Notes: generated from the sequence alone by a model not told the origin. Positions 52,781 through 61,852 are shown, numbered from the stretch's first letter. The stretch: DNA of 64,000 bases from Tropicimonas isoalkanivorans (GCF_900112335.1 NZ_FOLG01000005.1:62001-126000); one strand, 5' to 3'. Translations and numbers: made by a program.

Positions 52781-54165
52781 AGAAGAACCATCGAGGCGGT
52801 TCCGAGGAACGCAAAGAAGCCCACGACGTCGGTCACGGTCGTCACGAATGTGCCCGAGGCAAGCGCAGGATCAACGCCCAGTCGCTCCATGGTCACTGGC
52901 ACCAGGATGCCCGCAAGGGCCGCAACCGCGAGATTGACCACCATAGCCAGAGCAATCACGAGACCGATCTGCGCCGATCCGAACCACGCCAGCGCGACAA
53001 CACCCATGACGATCGCGAAAACCACCCCATTCAGCATCCCAACGAGCAGTTCCCGGCCAACGACCCGCCAGAGGTTCGAGACTGTCAGGTCCTTCGTCGC
53101 GATTGCACGCACCGCGACGGTCAGCGACTGAGTTCCCGCATTGCCCCCCATGGAGGCAACGATTGGCATCAGCACCGCCAGCGCGACAACCTGCGCGATC
53201 ACGTCTTCGAACAGCGCAATGACAAGCGACGCTAGGATTGCCGTGCAGAGGTTCACTGCAAGCCACGGCAGGCGCAGCCTCGTCGTCTCGATGGCGCTGT
53301 CGCTCAGGCTGCTTTCCTCGGTCACACCGGCGAGGCGAAGCATGTCTTCCCCGTGCTCCTCGTCCAGCACAGCCATGGCGTCATCGATCGTGATGACACC
53401 GACGAGTCGGTCGTCCTTGTCGACAACCGGCACGGAGATCAGGTGATACTGGTTGAAGATGTAAGCGACATCGCCCTCGTACATCTCCACCGGCACCGTG
53501 CGGAAGGAATGCTCGGTGATGGATTTCAAAGCTGTCGCGCGCGCCGAGGACAGGAGCTTGCCCAGCGTCACGTACCCCGTCGGCGTCATGGTCGGGTCGA
53601 CAAGAATGACGTGGTAGAACTGCTCCGGCAGGTGCCGATCCTCGCGGCGTAGGTGATCGATGGTTTGTCCGACGGTCCAGTGCTCGGGTGCGGTCACAAC
53701 CTCGCGCTGCATCAATCGGCCGGCGGAGTACTCTGGCCAGTTCAGCGCCTGTTCGACCGCAACCCGGTCGGCCGCCGGCAGCGCATCCAGCACCGCGTCC
53801 TTCCGGTCGTCTTCGAGGTTTTCGACGAGATCGACGATGTCATCCGATTCGAGATCCAGAACGGCCTCGCTGAGCACCGAATCAGGCAGCGCCTCGATCA
53901 CCTCGGCGCGCACGCCCTCGTCCAGCTCCGAGAGGATCTCGCCGCCGATGTCACGGCCCCAGAACCGCAAGAGCAACTGCCGCGTCCGATCCCCCACCTG
54001 TTCCATCAGGTCGGCAACGTCCGCAGGGTGCATCTCGTCGAGCAGGCGTCCAAGCCGGTGCTCGTCGGCCGCGTTTATGGCGAGCAGGACTTCCTGAATC
54101 CGTTGCTGGCGGAGGGCTTCGGCGTCGTCTTCGCGACCTGCCGCTTCTTCCTGTTCTTCGGCCAT
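52777..54165 (-). CDS. mgtE: magnesium transporter MgtE
   Basis: This Mg2+-gated inner-membrane magnesium channel has 462 residues. The cytosolic MgtE_N superhelical domain is at about 30-140 (MHPADVADLMEQV, LESDDIVDLVENLEDD). A CBS pair follows (about 145-265, with YGLISVP-type YHLISVPVVDKDDRLVGVITIDDAM). Five membrane helices (about 295-460) contain PIVASMGGNAGTQSL. The pore-lining Asp is in GTFVTTVTDVVGFF. It is first in the minus-strand operon with the cyclo-ligase and probably the YmdB-like gene. Confidence 0.95.
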   Translation of the reverse strand: MAEEQEEAAGREDDAEALRQQRIQEVLLAINAADEHRLGRLLDEMHPADVADLMEQVGDRTRQLLLRFWGRDIGGEILSELDEGVRAEVIEALPDSVLSEAVLDLESDDIVDLVENLEDDRKDAVLDALPAADRVAVEQALNWPEYSAGRLMQREVVTAPEHWTVGQTIDHLRREDRHLPEQFYHVILVDPTMTPTGYVTLGKLLSSARATALKSITEHSFRTVPVEMYEGDVAYIFNQYHLISVPVVDKDDRLVGVITIDDAMAVLDEEHGEDMLRLAGVTEESSLSDSAIETTRLRLPWLAVNLCTAILASLVIALFEDVIAQVVALAVLMPIVASMGGNAGTQSLTVAVRAIATKDLTVSNLWRVVGRELLVGMLNGVVFAIVMGVVALAWFGSAQIGLVIALAMVVNLAVAALAGILVPVTMERLGVDPALASGTFVTTVTDVVGFFAFLGTASMVLL

Positions 54166-54272
54166 CGCACGCCCCGTTTCTTCTCGTTCGGCGCCAGAAT
54201 AGGCCGCCCGCCGTCCGGTGCAACCGAACGATGGCCGTTGCGGGGGTGCAGACGCGCGCCTAGGCTGACGCC

Positions 54273-55640
54273 ATGAGTGAAGACAGCCTTCTCCTGCTCG
54301 GCCAGGTGCTCGACATCCGGTCCAACCCGTTCGACGCCCCGCCGGACACGGCCGCGGTTCACCTGAGCCGGGGCGGCTTGCTGGTGGCCGGCGGCCGGAT
54401 CGTGCGAGTTGGCGACGCTGACGCCCTGCGCGCTGACGCGCCGCGGGCCCGCGTGGTCGACCACGGCGAGGGGCTGATCCTGCCGGGTTTCGTCGACTCC
54501 CATGCGCATTATCCCCAGACGGCCATCATCGCCTCCTGGGGTAAGCGCCTAATCGACTGGCTCCAAAGCTACACCTTTCCCGAAGAGATGCGCTTCGGCG
54601 ACCCGGCCTATGCCGCGGAGATCGCCGAGAGATACCTCGACCTGCTGCTCGCGCACGGCACCACGTCCGTCGCGAGTTTCTGCACCATTCATCCGGCCTC
54701 CGTCTCGGCGTTCTTCACCGCTGCCGAAGCGCGGAACATGGCGGTGGCCGCAGGGCGCACCTGCATGGATCGCAACGCACCGGACGGTCTCAGGGACGAC
54801 GCCCAGGCGGCGTACGACGAGAGCAAGGCGCTACTCGACGCATGGCATGGCAAGGGCCGCGCGACCTATGCCATCACGCCGCGCTTCTCACCGACGTCGA
54901 CGCCCGAACAGCTCGAGGCGCTCGGGGCGCTCTGGGCCGAGCACCCGGACTGCCCCATGCAAACCCACCTCAGTGAACAAACGGACGAGGTGGCTTGGGT
55001 CCGCGATCTCTATCCGCATCGGAAGGACTATCTCGACACCTACGAATCCCACGGTCTGCTGCGCGAAGGGGCCATGTTCGGCCACGCGATCTGGCTGACC
55101 GACAGCGAACGCGCCCGGCTGCGGGAGGCCGGTGCGGCGCTGATCCACTGCCCGACGTCGAATACCTTCATCGGCTCGGGCCTGTTCGACACGGCCCGAG
55201 CCATGGCGGAACGTCAGACCGTCGGCCTCGCGACGGATACTGGCGGCGGGTCCTCCTTCTCCATGCTCCACACGATGGCCTCCGCCTACGAGATCGGCCA
55301 GCTCACCGGCACCGCGCTCCATCCCGCCCAGCTGCTCTGGCTCGCCACGGCCGGATCGGCACGTGCCATGCGCCTGCAGGACCGGATCGGCACCCTCGCC
55401 CCGGGATCGGACGCCGACCTGGTCGTTCTCGACCTCGCGTCCACGCCCGCCATAGCGCAGCGCCATGCCCACGCCGAAACGATTTGGGAAGCCGTTTTCC
55501 CGACGATCATGATGGGCGATGACCGCGCAATCGACTCCGTCTACGTCGCTGGCCAGCGCGTCGCGCGAGGCGGCGCAGGGAGCGATACCTCCCACAACCG
55601 CCCGGTCAACCCCTTGATCGCCGACACCCTGGGCCTCTGA
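54273..55640 (+). CDS. guaD: guanine deaminase
   Basis: This Zn-dependent amidohydrolase converts guanine to xanthine (455 residues). The metal-binding site is PGFVDSHAHYPQTAI near 71-85. The guanine deaminase-specific QSYTFPEEMRF follows. HLSEQTDEVAWVRDLYP is near 232, and ATDTGGGSSFSML near 320 carries the catalytic aspartate. A second purine-deaminase-like amidohydrolase lies convergently at 55791-57128. A divergent promoter region is shared with mgtE. Confidence 0.94.
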   Translation: MSEDSLLLLGQVLDIRSNPFDAPPDTAAVHLSRGGLLVAGGRIVRVGDADALRADAPRARVVDHGEGLILPGFVDSHAHYPQTAIIASWGKRLIDWLQSYTFPEEMRFGDPAYAAEIAERYLDLLLAHGTTSVASFCTIHPASVSAFFTAAEARNMAVAAGRTCMDRNAPDGLRDDAQAAYDESKALLDAWHGKGRATYAITPRFSPTSTPEQLEALGALWAEHPDCPMQTHLSEQTDEVAWVRDLYPHRKDYLDTYESHGLLREGAMFGHAIWLTDSERARLREAGAALIHCPTSNTFIGSGLFDTARAMAERQTVGLATDTGGGSSFSMLHTMASAYEIGQLTGTALHPAQLLWLATAGSARAMRLQDRIGTLAPGSDADLVVLDLASTPAIAQRHAHAETIWEAVFPTIMMGDDRAIDSVYVAGQRVARGGAGSDTSHNRPVNPLIADTLGL

Positions 55641-55684
55641 CCCCGCAGCTGGGCGGGTCGGCCGCCGGAAGGCGTGATCGCGCT

Positions 55685-55790
55685 TCTTGTGTCCGAAAAT
55701 ATCCTCGCCGAAGGCGCCGCGCGCCTTGGCGCGCGGCCCGGCCCAACGGGAGGAGTGGCATCTGCGATGCCGCGACGACGGGCGGAAGCC
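55685..55790 (-). repeat. two-hairpin intergenic repeat, copy 3, with tail
   Basis: Read on the minus strand from the amidohydrolase stop, it has TTCCGCCCGTCGTC, a GGCATC/GATGCC hairpin, CCTCCCGTTGGGC and a GCCGCGCGCC/GGCGCGCGGC hairpin. It then continues with GAGGATATTTTCGGACACAAG. The first part matches copy 2 closely. The tail matches the repeat at 20800-20860. It separates guaD from the convergent amidohydrolase. Confidence 0.72.
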
Positions 55791-57128
55791 TTACCCGGCC
55801 AAGTCGCGGGTCAATCGGTTCGCTTCCCCGGCGATCGCCCCTTCATCCGCCGTGGCGAGCCGACCATCTGCCACGACACGCCGCCCCTCGACGATCAGGT
55901 CGCGAACACGACGCGGCCCCGCCAGCAACAGTGCAACCGGGTCCCAAGAGCCTGCCGCGTCGAGGCCGGCAAGATCCCAGATCGCGATGTCGGCCCGCCT
56001 CCCGGGCTCAAGCGCGCCGCAATCGGGGCGGCCAAGCACCTCCGCCCCGCCGAGAGTGGCGATCTCCAAGGCCTCCCGTGCGGACATCGCGTCCGCCCCT
56101 CGTGCCACGCGCTGCAACAGCATCGCCTGCCGCGCCTCTCCCACCAGATCCCCGGTATCGTTGCTCGCAGAGCCGTCCACGCCCAGCCCGACCGGCACGC
56201 CCGCGTCCCGGAGGGCCCGCACGGGCGCGATGCCCGATCCCAGCCTGCAATTCGAGCAGGGGCAATGGGCCACGCCCGTTCGCGTGCGGGCAAAGAGATC
56301 CACCTCATGGCCGTCGAGCTTCACGCAATGAGCGTGCCAGACGTCGTTCCCCGTCCAGCCGAGGTCTTCGGCATATTGGCCGGGTCGGCAGCCGAAGCGG
56401 TGCAGGGAATAGGCCACGTCTTCGTCGTTCTCGGCCAGGTGGGTGTGAAGCCGTACGCCCTTTTCCCGCGCTAGAACGGCGGTGTCGCGCATCAGTTCCC
56501 GGCTGACCGAAAACGGCGAACAGGGCGCAAGGCCCACCCGCACCATCGCGCCCTCCGCAGGGTCGTGGAATGCGTCCACCACCCGTTCGCAGTCGGCCAG
56601 GATCGCCGCTTCACGCTCGACGAGGCCGTCCGGCGGCAGACCGCCATCGCTCTCCCCGATCGACATGGCGCCACGGGTCGGGTGAAACCGCAGGCCGATC
56701 TCCGCCGCGGCTTCGATCGTGTCCTCCAGCCGCGCCCCATTCGGGAACAGGTAAAGGTGGTCGGAAGACATGGTGCATCCGGACAATGCCAGTTCGGCCA
56801 GCCCCAGCCGCGCGGAGGCGCGGATGTGCGCCGGACCCATCCGCGCCCAGATAGGATAGAGGGTCTTGAGCCAGCCAAAGAGCAGCGCGTCCTGCGCGGC
56901 AGGTACGGCGCGTGTCAGGGTCTGGAAAAGGTGGTGGTGGGTATTCACAAGGCCCGGCGTGACGAGACATCCCGAGGCGTCCACCACCTCGGCGCCGTCT
57001 ACCGCCAGCCTTAGGCCGATGTCGCGGATCACCCCGTCCCTCACATGCAAATCCGCCCCGCGCAATTCGCGCCGGGTGGCATCCATTGTCACCAGATGGT
57101 CCGCGCCACGGATCAACAGGTCGCCCAC
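55791..57128 (-). CDS. 8-oxoguanine deaminase-like amidohydrolase
   Basis: This is an AtzB/SsnA-like amidohydrolase of 445 residues. Known close families are 8-oxoguanine deaminases and hydroxyatrazine-type hydrolases. The metal site is PGLVNTHHHLFQTLTRAV near 60-77. Further blocks are HTHLAENDEDVAY near 225, HAHCVKLDGHE and AHCPCSNCRLGSGIAPV near 295, with GVDGSASNDTGDL near 325. HCPCSNCRLGSG is a feature I associate with 8-oxoguanine deaminases. I chose the GTG at 57128, which begins one base after the hisN-like stop. The next-door phosphatase is on the same transcript. Confidence 0.82.
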   Translation of the reverse strand: MGDLLIRGADHLVTMDATRRELRGADLHVRDGVIRDIGLRLAVDGAEVVDASGCLVTPGLVNTHHHLFQTLTRAVPAAQDALLFGWLKTLYPIWARMGPAHIRASARLGLAELALSGCTMSSDHLYLFPNGARLEDTIEAAAEIGLRFHPTRGAMSIGESDGGLPPDGLVEREAAILADCERVVDAFHDPAEGAMVRVGLAPCSPFSVSRELMRDTAVLAREKGVRLHTHLAENDEDVAYSLHRFGCRPGQYAEDLGWTGNDVWHAHCVKLDGHEVDLFARTRTGVAHCPCSNCRLGSGIAPVRALRDAGVPVGLGVDGSASNDTGDLVGEARQAMLLQRVARGADAMSAREALEIATLGGAEVLGRPDCGALEPGRRADIAIWDLAGLDAAGSWDPVALLLAGPRRVRDLIVEGRRVVADGRLATADEGAIAGEANRLTRDLAG

Positions 57129-57129
57129 G

Positions 57130-57969
57130 TCAGTCCCTTTGCAGCAGCGCCAGGGCGTCGGCGTGGATTTGCGGGTTGGCCGCGGCGAGGATTCGCCCGC
57201 CGCCGTGAGCCGGCCGCCCCTCCCAGTCGGTGACAATCCCGCCGGCTGCCTCGATCACCGCAATCGGCGCGCAGACATCGTAGGCATGAAGCCCTGCCTC
57301 GATCACGAGATCGATCTGCCCGAGCGCGAGCAGCCCATATGCGTAGCAGTCCATCCCGAACCGGGTAAGCCGGGCTTGGGCCGATACGCGTTCGAAAGCC
57401 GCCCGCTCCTGCGGGCCGCCGACCTCGGGAAAGGTTGAGAACAAGACCGCCTCCGCCAGCGGCCTCGGGGAACGCGTCTTCAGATCGGCCGCGCCATGCG
57501 GCGTCTCGATCCGGGAATGTCCCAATCCCCCCTCCCACCGCTCTGCGGTGTAGGGCTGATCGATCACACCGAAGATCGGCCCGTCAGAGGCCGCAACAGC
57601 GATCAGGACACCCCATGTGGGCGCACCGGACAGGAAAGCCCGCGTGCCGTCGATGGGATCGAGCACCCACGTCAGGCCACTGGTTCCGGGCTTGTCCTGC
57701 AATTCCTCGCCGAGGATGCCGTCATCCGGCCGCAGGTCTGCGAGGATCTCACGCATGGCCTCCTCGGCGGCACGGTCGGCCTGCGTGACAGGATCGAACC
57801 CGCCCGCAGCCTTGTTTTCGGCCACCAATTCAGACGCCCGGAACAGGGGCAGCGTGACCCGTCGGGCGGCATCGGCCAGCGCATGGGCGGTGTCACGCAA
57901 TTGGCGGGCAAGGTGCTCGTCCACCTCGCCCTGCCAATTGAACGCGGAGGTCTGGCTGTTTTCGATCAT
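57130..57969 (-). CDS. hisN: inositol monophosphatase family, histidinol-phosphatase-like
   Basis: This Mg-dependent phosphatase has 279 residues. Motifs are GILGEE at 84-89, WVLDPIDGTRAF at 101-112 and AYDVCAPIAVIEAAGG near 228. The GTRAF version and the length match HisN-type histidinol-phosphate phosphatases of actinobacteria and alphaproteobacteria, which perform the penultimate histidine step. No other his gene is nearby, so the substrate is inferred. It is followed immediately by the amidohydrolase and preceded by the XRE regulator 72 nt upstream. Confidence 0.8.
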   Translation of the reverse strand: MIENSQTSAFNWQGEVDEHLARQLRDTAHALADAARRVTLPLFRASELVAENKAAGGFDPVTQADRAAEEAMREILADLRPDDGILGEELQDKPGTSGLTWVLDPIDGTRAFLSGAPTWGVLIAVAASDGPIFGVIDQPYTAERWEGGLGHSRIETPHGAADLKTRSPRPLAEAVLFSTFPEVGGPQERAAFERVSAQARLTRFGMDCYAYGLLALGQIDLVIEAGLHAYDVCAPIAVIEAAGGIVTDWEGRPAHGGGRILAAANPQIHADALALLQRD

Positions 57970-58041
57970 GACGTGCTCTGTTGCGGGTCCATTATGCGGG
58001 GCAGTCCCCGCAACCCGCGGTAGCGGCGCGTCAGTGGCCGG

Positions 58042-58401
58042 TCAAGCCGCCTCGCTGAGAACCCGCGCCAGGTCGAACAGGCGGCGTCGCTGGTTTTCAG
58101 GAATGGCGTAGTAGGACCGCAGAAGCTCCAGCGCCTCCTTGTCGGGCACCAGATCCGAGACTGCACCATCCGGCATGCCATCCCCACCGAGACCTTCGAA
58201 AAAGAAGGCGACGGGCACGCCGAGCGCAGCTGCGATCTCCCAGAGCCGCGATGCACTCACCCGGTTTGCCCCCGTCTCGTATTTCTGGATTTGCTGGAAC
58301 TTGATACCCACCTGCTCCGCGAGTTGCTGCTGGGTCATCCCCGCGATCCACCGCCTTTGGCGAATTCGGGTTCCGACATGAGTGTCCACCGGGTGTGTCA
58401 T
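58042..58401 (-). CDS. XRE family transcriptional regulator
   Basis: This 119-residue regulator has an N-terminal helix-turn-helix (about 10-65: GTRIRQRRWIAGMTQQQLAE, VGIKFQQIQKYETGANRVSA). The C-terminal region has VAFFFEGLGG and LRSYYAIPENQRRRLFDLARVL, a pattern very common in Rhizobiales and Rhodobacterales. Related proteins control diverse processes. The target is not evident. GGAGGGG precedes the ATG. It is divergent from the quinone oxidoreductase across 327 nt. Confidence 0.88.
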   Translation of the reverse strand: MTHPVDTHVGTRIRQRRWIAGMTQQQLAEQVGIKFQQIQKYETGANRVSASRLWEIAAALGVPVAFFFEGLGGDGMPDGAVSDLVPDKEALELLRSYYAIPENQRRRLFDLARVLSEAA

Positions 58402-58728
58402 CGCGCACCCCTCCGCAGAGGATATGCCCGATCCGGGCCGGCCCCTTTTACGGGACCCATCCGTCCGTGCCGCACCATTCTCTATTCCTTTTCAAAATGC
58501 GGAAGCATCAAAGACTTCCGTGCATTGGGGGAGTATTCGTCGGCCTAAATTCGTTGCAAGTATCGAATACCCTACGTATTGATTTCGGACGCCTGCGTTT
58601 GATCCGCGCAACAGCGACGAAATGCCTATCCGAACGTACATTGTTGCCTTTTTAAGCGGCTTGCGGTTGCCAGATCAGCGCAATCCAATACGCTGGCCGG
58701 CGCGCCGAATTAATTCCGGGAGTCTCCA
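58402..58728. other. divergent regulatory region between XRE and quinone oxidoreductase genes
   Basis: This 327-nt stretch is clearly richer in A and T than the surrounding genes. It contains the ribosome binding site of the XRE gene and small inverted repeats such as AATAC-N5-GTATT (58566-58580). No coding frame or RNA gene is convincing. Confidence 0.5.
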
Positions 58729-59691
58729 ATGCGCGCCTTTCGCATCGCGGCCTACGACGCCCCCCCAGAACTCGTCGAATTTGACCTCCCTCCACCGGGT
58801 CCGGGAGAAATCCGGCTGAAAATCGAGGCATGCGGCCTGAACTTCGCCGATCTCCTGATGGCGCGCGGGCGCTATCAGGAGCGCCCGGAGCCGCCCGTCA
58901 CCCTCGGCATGGAGATGGCGGGAACGGTTTCGGCCCTCGGGGAGGGCGTGACCGGCCTGACGGTGGGTGACCGCGTTGCCGCTCAGAATTCCCACGGCGG
59001 GCTGGCGGAAGAGGCAAATGTGCGCGCCGACTGGTGCGTTCGACTACCCGACGACATGCCGGCGAGCGACGCCGCGGCCTTCCAGATCGCCTATGGCACG
59101 TCTCACGTCGCGCTCGATTACAGGGCGCGACTGCAGCCGGGCGAACGCTTGGTCGTGACGGGCGCGGCAGGGGGCGTCGGGCTGACGGCGGTGGAGATCG
59201 GCGCCCTGATGGGCGCGGAGGTCGTTGCCATCGCACGTGGTGAAGAGAAACTGGAGGTTGCGCGTCAGGCCGGCGCCACCCACCTGATAGACGCCCGGAG
59301 CCTCGATATCCGAGAGCAGATCAAGGCGCTCGGCGGCGCGGATGTCGTCTACGAGGCCGTCGGCGGCGATCTTTTCACCCAGTGCTTTCGCGCAACCAAT
59401 CCCGACGGCCGCATCCTTGCGATCGGATTTGCCAGCGGGGAGGTGCCTCAGATCCCCGCCAATCACCTTCTGGTCAAGAACCTCACGGTCATCGGGCTTT
59501 ACTGGGGCGGCTACCGCGTCCACCGGCCAAAGGTGCTGACAGACTCCCTCGCCCAGCTATTCCGCTGGTACGAGGAGGGCCGCCTTCATCCCAGGATCAG
59601 CCAGCAGTTTCCCCTGGATCGGGCGGCCGACGGGCTCGAGATGCTCAGGCTGAGGAAATCGACGGGGAAGGTCGTTGTGACGGTGCCATGA
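58729..59691 (+). CDS. NADPH:quinone oxidoreductase, zinc-independent MDR family
   Basis: This is a 320-residue medium-chain reductase. The N-terminal GroES-like domain has ACGLNFADLLMARGRYQERP (about 36-55), where zinc-dependent relatives would have cysteines. The NADPH-binding motif is VTGAAGGVGLTAVEIGALMGA near 143-163. LGGADVVYEAVGGDLF follows. Such enzymes reduce quinones or activated alkenes. The last 47 nt overlap the convergent LysR gene. Confidence 0.9.
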   Translation: MRAFRIAAYDAPPELVEFDLPPPGPGEIRLKIEACGLNFADLLMARGRYQERPEPPVTLGMEMAGTVSALGEGVTGLTVGDRVAAQNSHGGLAEEANVRADWCVRLPDDMPASDAAAFQIAYGTSHVALDYRARLQPGERLVVTGAAGGVGLTAVEIGALMGAEVVAIARGEEKLEVARQAGATHLIDARSLDIREQIKALGGADVVYEAVGGDLFTQCFRATNPDGRILAIGFASGEVPQIPANHLLVKNLTVIGLYWGGYRVHRPKVLTDSLAQLFRWYEEGRLHPRISQQFPLDRAADGLEMLRLRKSTGKVVVTVP

Positions 59692-60547
59692 CCCCACCGC
59701 CTCGATAGGAGTCCCGAACCAGTTCCACCAAGGCATCTTCCGCCCGCCCCCGCGTCAGATCGGAGACGTAGAGGTTGATCGAATAGGTGGGCAACTCCGG
59801 CAGTGCGCCGTTGTGGGCGATCCGTTCCAGGAACGGCGGCTCTGTCCCCTCCAACATCAGCGACACCGCAAGGTCGGCACGAACCGTCGCCTCTATGGTG
59901 CGGTCAGAGTCCGACTCCACGGCCATTTCCCAGCTGATTGCGCATCGCTCCATCGCGCGAATCCCGGCGGCGCGGAACATGCACTGCCGGCCCGAACTGA
60001 ACCGCAACGGCCGCTGGCGCCAGCACGTGCCACCCTGCGCACCAATCCACGTCAGGGCCATTTCCGACAGCACCTCGGCCCCCTCGCCATGCCCCTGCTC
60101 CGTCGTCAGGATAAGGGCGTATTCGCCGCGCGCGAACTCGTCCAGCAACTGGCGGGAGTACGAGGACACGAGGTTCACCCGGACCCGTGGGAAGGCGGCA
60201 TTGAACCGCCGGAGGATCTCCGGAACATAAGGATAGACGATGTCATGAGGGACGCCGATCTTGATCTCGCCGCCGTAGTCGTGGGCAGTCAGGCGGTCCA
60301 CGACCTCATCATTCATCGACAGCATTCTGCGGGCATAGGACAATAACTGCTCGCCGGAGGAGGTGAGCGAGACGCCGCGGCCCGACCTGTCGAGCAGCGA
60401 TACGTCGAGGGCTTCTTCCAGCCGCTTGAGCTGCATCGACACCGCCGACTGGGTCAGGTTCAACGCCCCCGCGGCCCGGGTAACCCCGCCGCGGTCCGCG
60501 ACCGCCACAAAAGACCGAAGGGCGGTCAGATCCAGATTACGCGCCAT
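59645..60547 (-). CDS. LysR family transcriptional regulator
   Basis: This is a 300-residue LTTR. The winged helix is at 6-65 (LTALRSFVAVADRGGVTRAAGAL, LTQSAVSMQLKRLEEAL, LLDRSGRGVSLTSSGEQLL). The effector domain starts near 95 (GGEIKIGVPHDIVYPYVPEIL). It is divergent from a DUF1127 gene across a 125-nt region with two palindromes, the usual arrangement for a LysR protein and its target. The C-terminal 15 codons overlap the quinone oxidoreductase gene, and the tail may be family-variable. Confidence 0.9.
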   Translation of the reverse strand: MARNLDLTALRSFVAVADRGGVTRAAGALNLTQSAVSMQLKRLEEALDVSLLDRSGRGVSLTSSGEQLLSYARRMLSMNDEVVDRLTAHDYGGEIKIGVPHDIVYPYVPEILRRFNAAFPRVRVNLVSSYSRQLLDEFARGEYALILTTEQGHGEGAEVLSEMALTWIGAQGGTCWRQRPLRFSSGRQCMFRAAGIRAMERCAISWEMAVESDSDRTIEATVRADLAVSLMLEGTEPPFLERIAHNGALPELPTYSINLYVSDLTRGRAEDALVELVRDSYRGGGVMAPSQRPSPSISSA

Positions 60548-60567
60548 TCATCACCCACCTTGATGCT

Positions 60568-60596
60568 AATGTTCAAAAACATTCGTTTTACGAATG
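60568..60596. promoter_or_regulatory. overlapping palindromes in the LysR/DUF1127 intergenic region
   Basis: AATGTT-CAAA-AACATT (60568-60583) and CATTCGT-TTT-ACGAATG (60580-60596) are both perfect inverted repeats and share CATT. They lie 21-49 nt upstream of the LysR start and 77-105 nt upstream of the DUF1127 start, consistent with LTTR recognition and activation sites. Confidence 0.55.
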
Positions 60597-60672
60597 AACC
60601 ACAGGCTGCCATATAGATCAAGAGAATTGATAGCATGCAGTGTCCTGTTCACAGAACGTTAAGGGAAGCACG

Positions 60673-60888
60673 ATGAGTACGCATACTACAAACGTCCCCG
60701 CCTTTGCCGCCCTGCGTCCTGCGGGCCTTTTCCGCCATCTGCGGGCCATGGTGGCCTTGCACAAGCAGCGCCGCGATCTTTCGAAGCTGGACGACGCCGC
60801 CCTGAGGGACATCGGGATCAGCCGTTACGAGGCGCATATCGAGTCCAGCCGCCCGGCGTGGGATGTTCCCCACCACTGGCAGCTGTAG
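60673..60888 (+). CDS. DUF1127 domain protein
   Basis: This is a 71-residue small basic protein. The DUF1127 (YjiS-like) motif is LSKLDDAALRDIGISRYEA (about 41-59), typical of the family. In other alphaproteobacteria such proteins bind RNA and affect phosphate or carbon metabolism. The function of this one is unknown. I chose the ATG at 60673, with AAGGGAAG upstream. An upstream frame from 60640 would begin before the ribosome binding site. It is divergent from the LysR gene, its probable regulator. Confidence 0.87.
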   Translation: MSTHTTNVPAFAALRPAGLFRHLRAMVALHKQRRDLSKLDDAALRDIGISRYEAHIESSRPAWDVPHHWQL

Positions 60889-60927
60889 GTTTCGCGCCGA
60901 CTCCCGCCCAATTGGGCGCGGAAACTC

Positions 60928-60956
60928 TTGAAAAGCGCTTCTCAGCCCCCGATATT
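60928..60956 (+). promoter_or_regulatory. candidate promoter for the Bax inhibitor-1 gene
   Basis: TTGAAA (60928-60933) and GATATT (60951-60956) are 17 nt apart, about 60 nt upstream of the ATG at 61017. Each matches the sigma-70 consensus at four to five of six bases. Confidence 0.4.
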
Positions 60957-61016
60957 CTTCGCAATTGGCACGTTCTGTAAGGCGCGTGCTTTGAGGGAAC
61001 GCACACGGAGGTATCA

Positions 61017-61796
61017 ATGGCTGACTATCGCACGATCCGGGCTACGACCGGCATGGCCGGCACACGCACGGCCCAGATCGACGAGGGTCTTCGCGCCCAC
61101 ATGAACCAGGTCTACGGAACGATGTCCGTGGGCATGCTGATCACTGCGCTCGCCGCTTGGGCGATCTCGGGGCTCGCCGTCACGACGGAGCCGACCGCCT
61201 ACCAGATCAGCGCCAACCAGTACCTGACCCAATTCGGCTACGCGATCTATGGTTCGCCGCTGAAGTGGCTGATCATGTTCGCGCCGCTCCTCTTCGTCTT
61301 CGGCTTCTCCGCCGGTCTCAACCGCATGTCGGCCGCGACCGCACAGGTCGTTTTTTATGCCTTCGCCGCAGTGATGGGCATGTCGATCAGCTCGATCTTC
61401 CTAGTCTATACCTCCATGTCGATCGCGCAGGTCTTCCTGGTGACCGCCATTGCCTTCGCCGGCCTCTCCCTCTGGGGGTACACCACCAAGAAGGACATTT
61501 CCGGCTGGGGCAGCTTCCTCATCATGGGTGTGATCGGCTTGATCGTGGCGTCGATCGTGAACATCTTCATCGGCTCGCCCGCAATCATGTTCGCCATCTC
61601 GGCACTCGGTGTTCTCATCTTCGCCGGTCTGACGGCCTATGATACGCAGAACATCAAGAACACCTACATCCAGATGGCCGTTCACGGGGATCAGGAATGG
61701 CTCGGTAAAGCTGCCATCATGGGCGCGCTGAACCTCTACCTGGACTTCATCAACATGTTCATGATGCTGCTGTCGCTCTTCGGTCAGCGCGAGTAA
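61017..61796 (+). CDS. Bax inhibitor-1/YccA family membrane protein
   Basis: This is a 259-residue protein with seven membrane segments (first near MSVGMLITALAAWAISGLAV). The BI-1 family blocks are visible: FSAGLNRMSAATAQVVFYAFAAVMGMS, LSLWGYTTKKDISGWGSFL and GLTAYDTQNIKNTYIQ. The conserved C-terminal aspartate is in LNLYLDFINMF. Relatives are calcium-leak channels or modulators of FtsH. The ribosome binding site GGAGG is 6 nt from the ATG. A strong terminator follows. Confidence 0.93.
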   Translation: MADYRTIRATTGMAGTRTAQIDEGLRAHMNQVYGTMSVGMLITALAAWAISGLAVTTEPTAYQISANQYLTQFGYAIYGSPLKWLIMFAPLLFVFGFSAGLNRMSAATAQVVFYAFAAVMGMSISSIFLVYTSMSIAQVFLVTAIAFAGLSLWGYTTKKDISGWGSFLIMGVIGLIVASIVNIFIGSPAIMFAISALGVLIFAGLTAYDTQNIKNTYIQMAVHGDQEWLGKAAIMGALNLYLDFINMFMMLLSLFGQRE

Positions 61797-61823
61797 GCGT
61801 CCGGCTCTGGATCGCAAACACAG

Positions 61824-61852
61824 AAAAGCCGGGCGAACGCCCGGCTTTTTTT
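61824..61852 (+). terminator. bidirectional intrinsic terminator
   Basis: AAAAGCCGGGCG pairs with CGCCCGGCTTTT around AA, followed by TTT. The flanking A-run also makes it usable by the convergent receiver-like gene on the minus strand. Confidence 0.9.
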
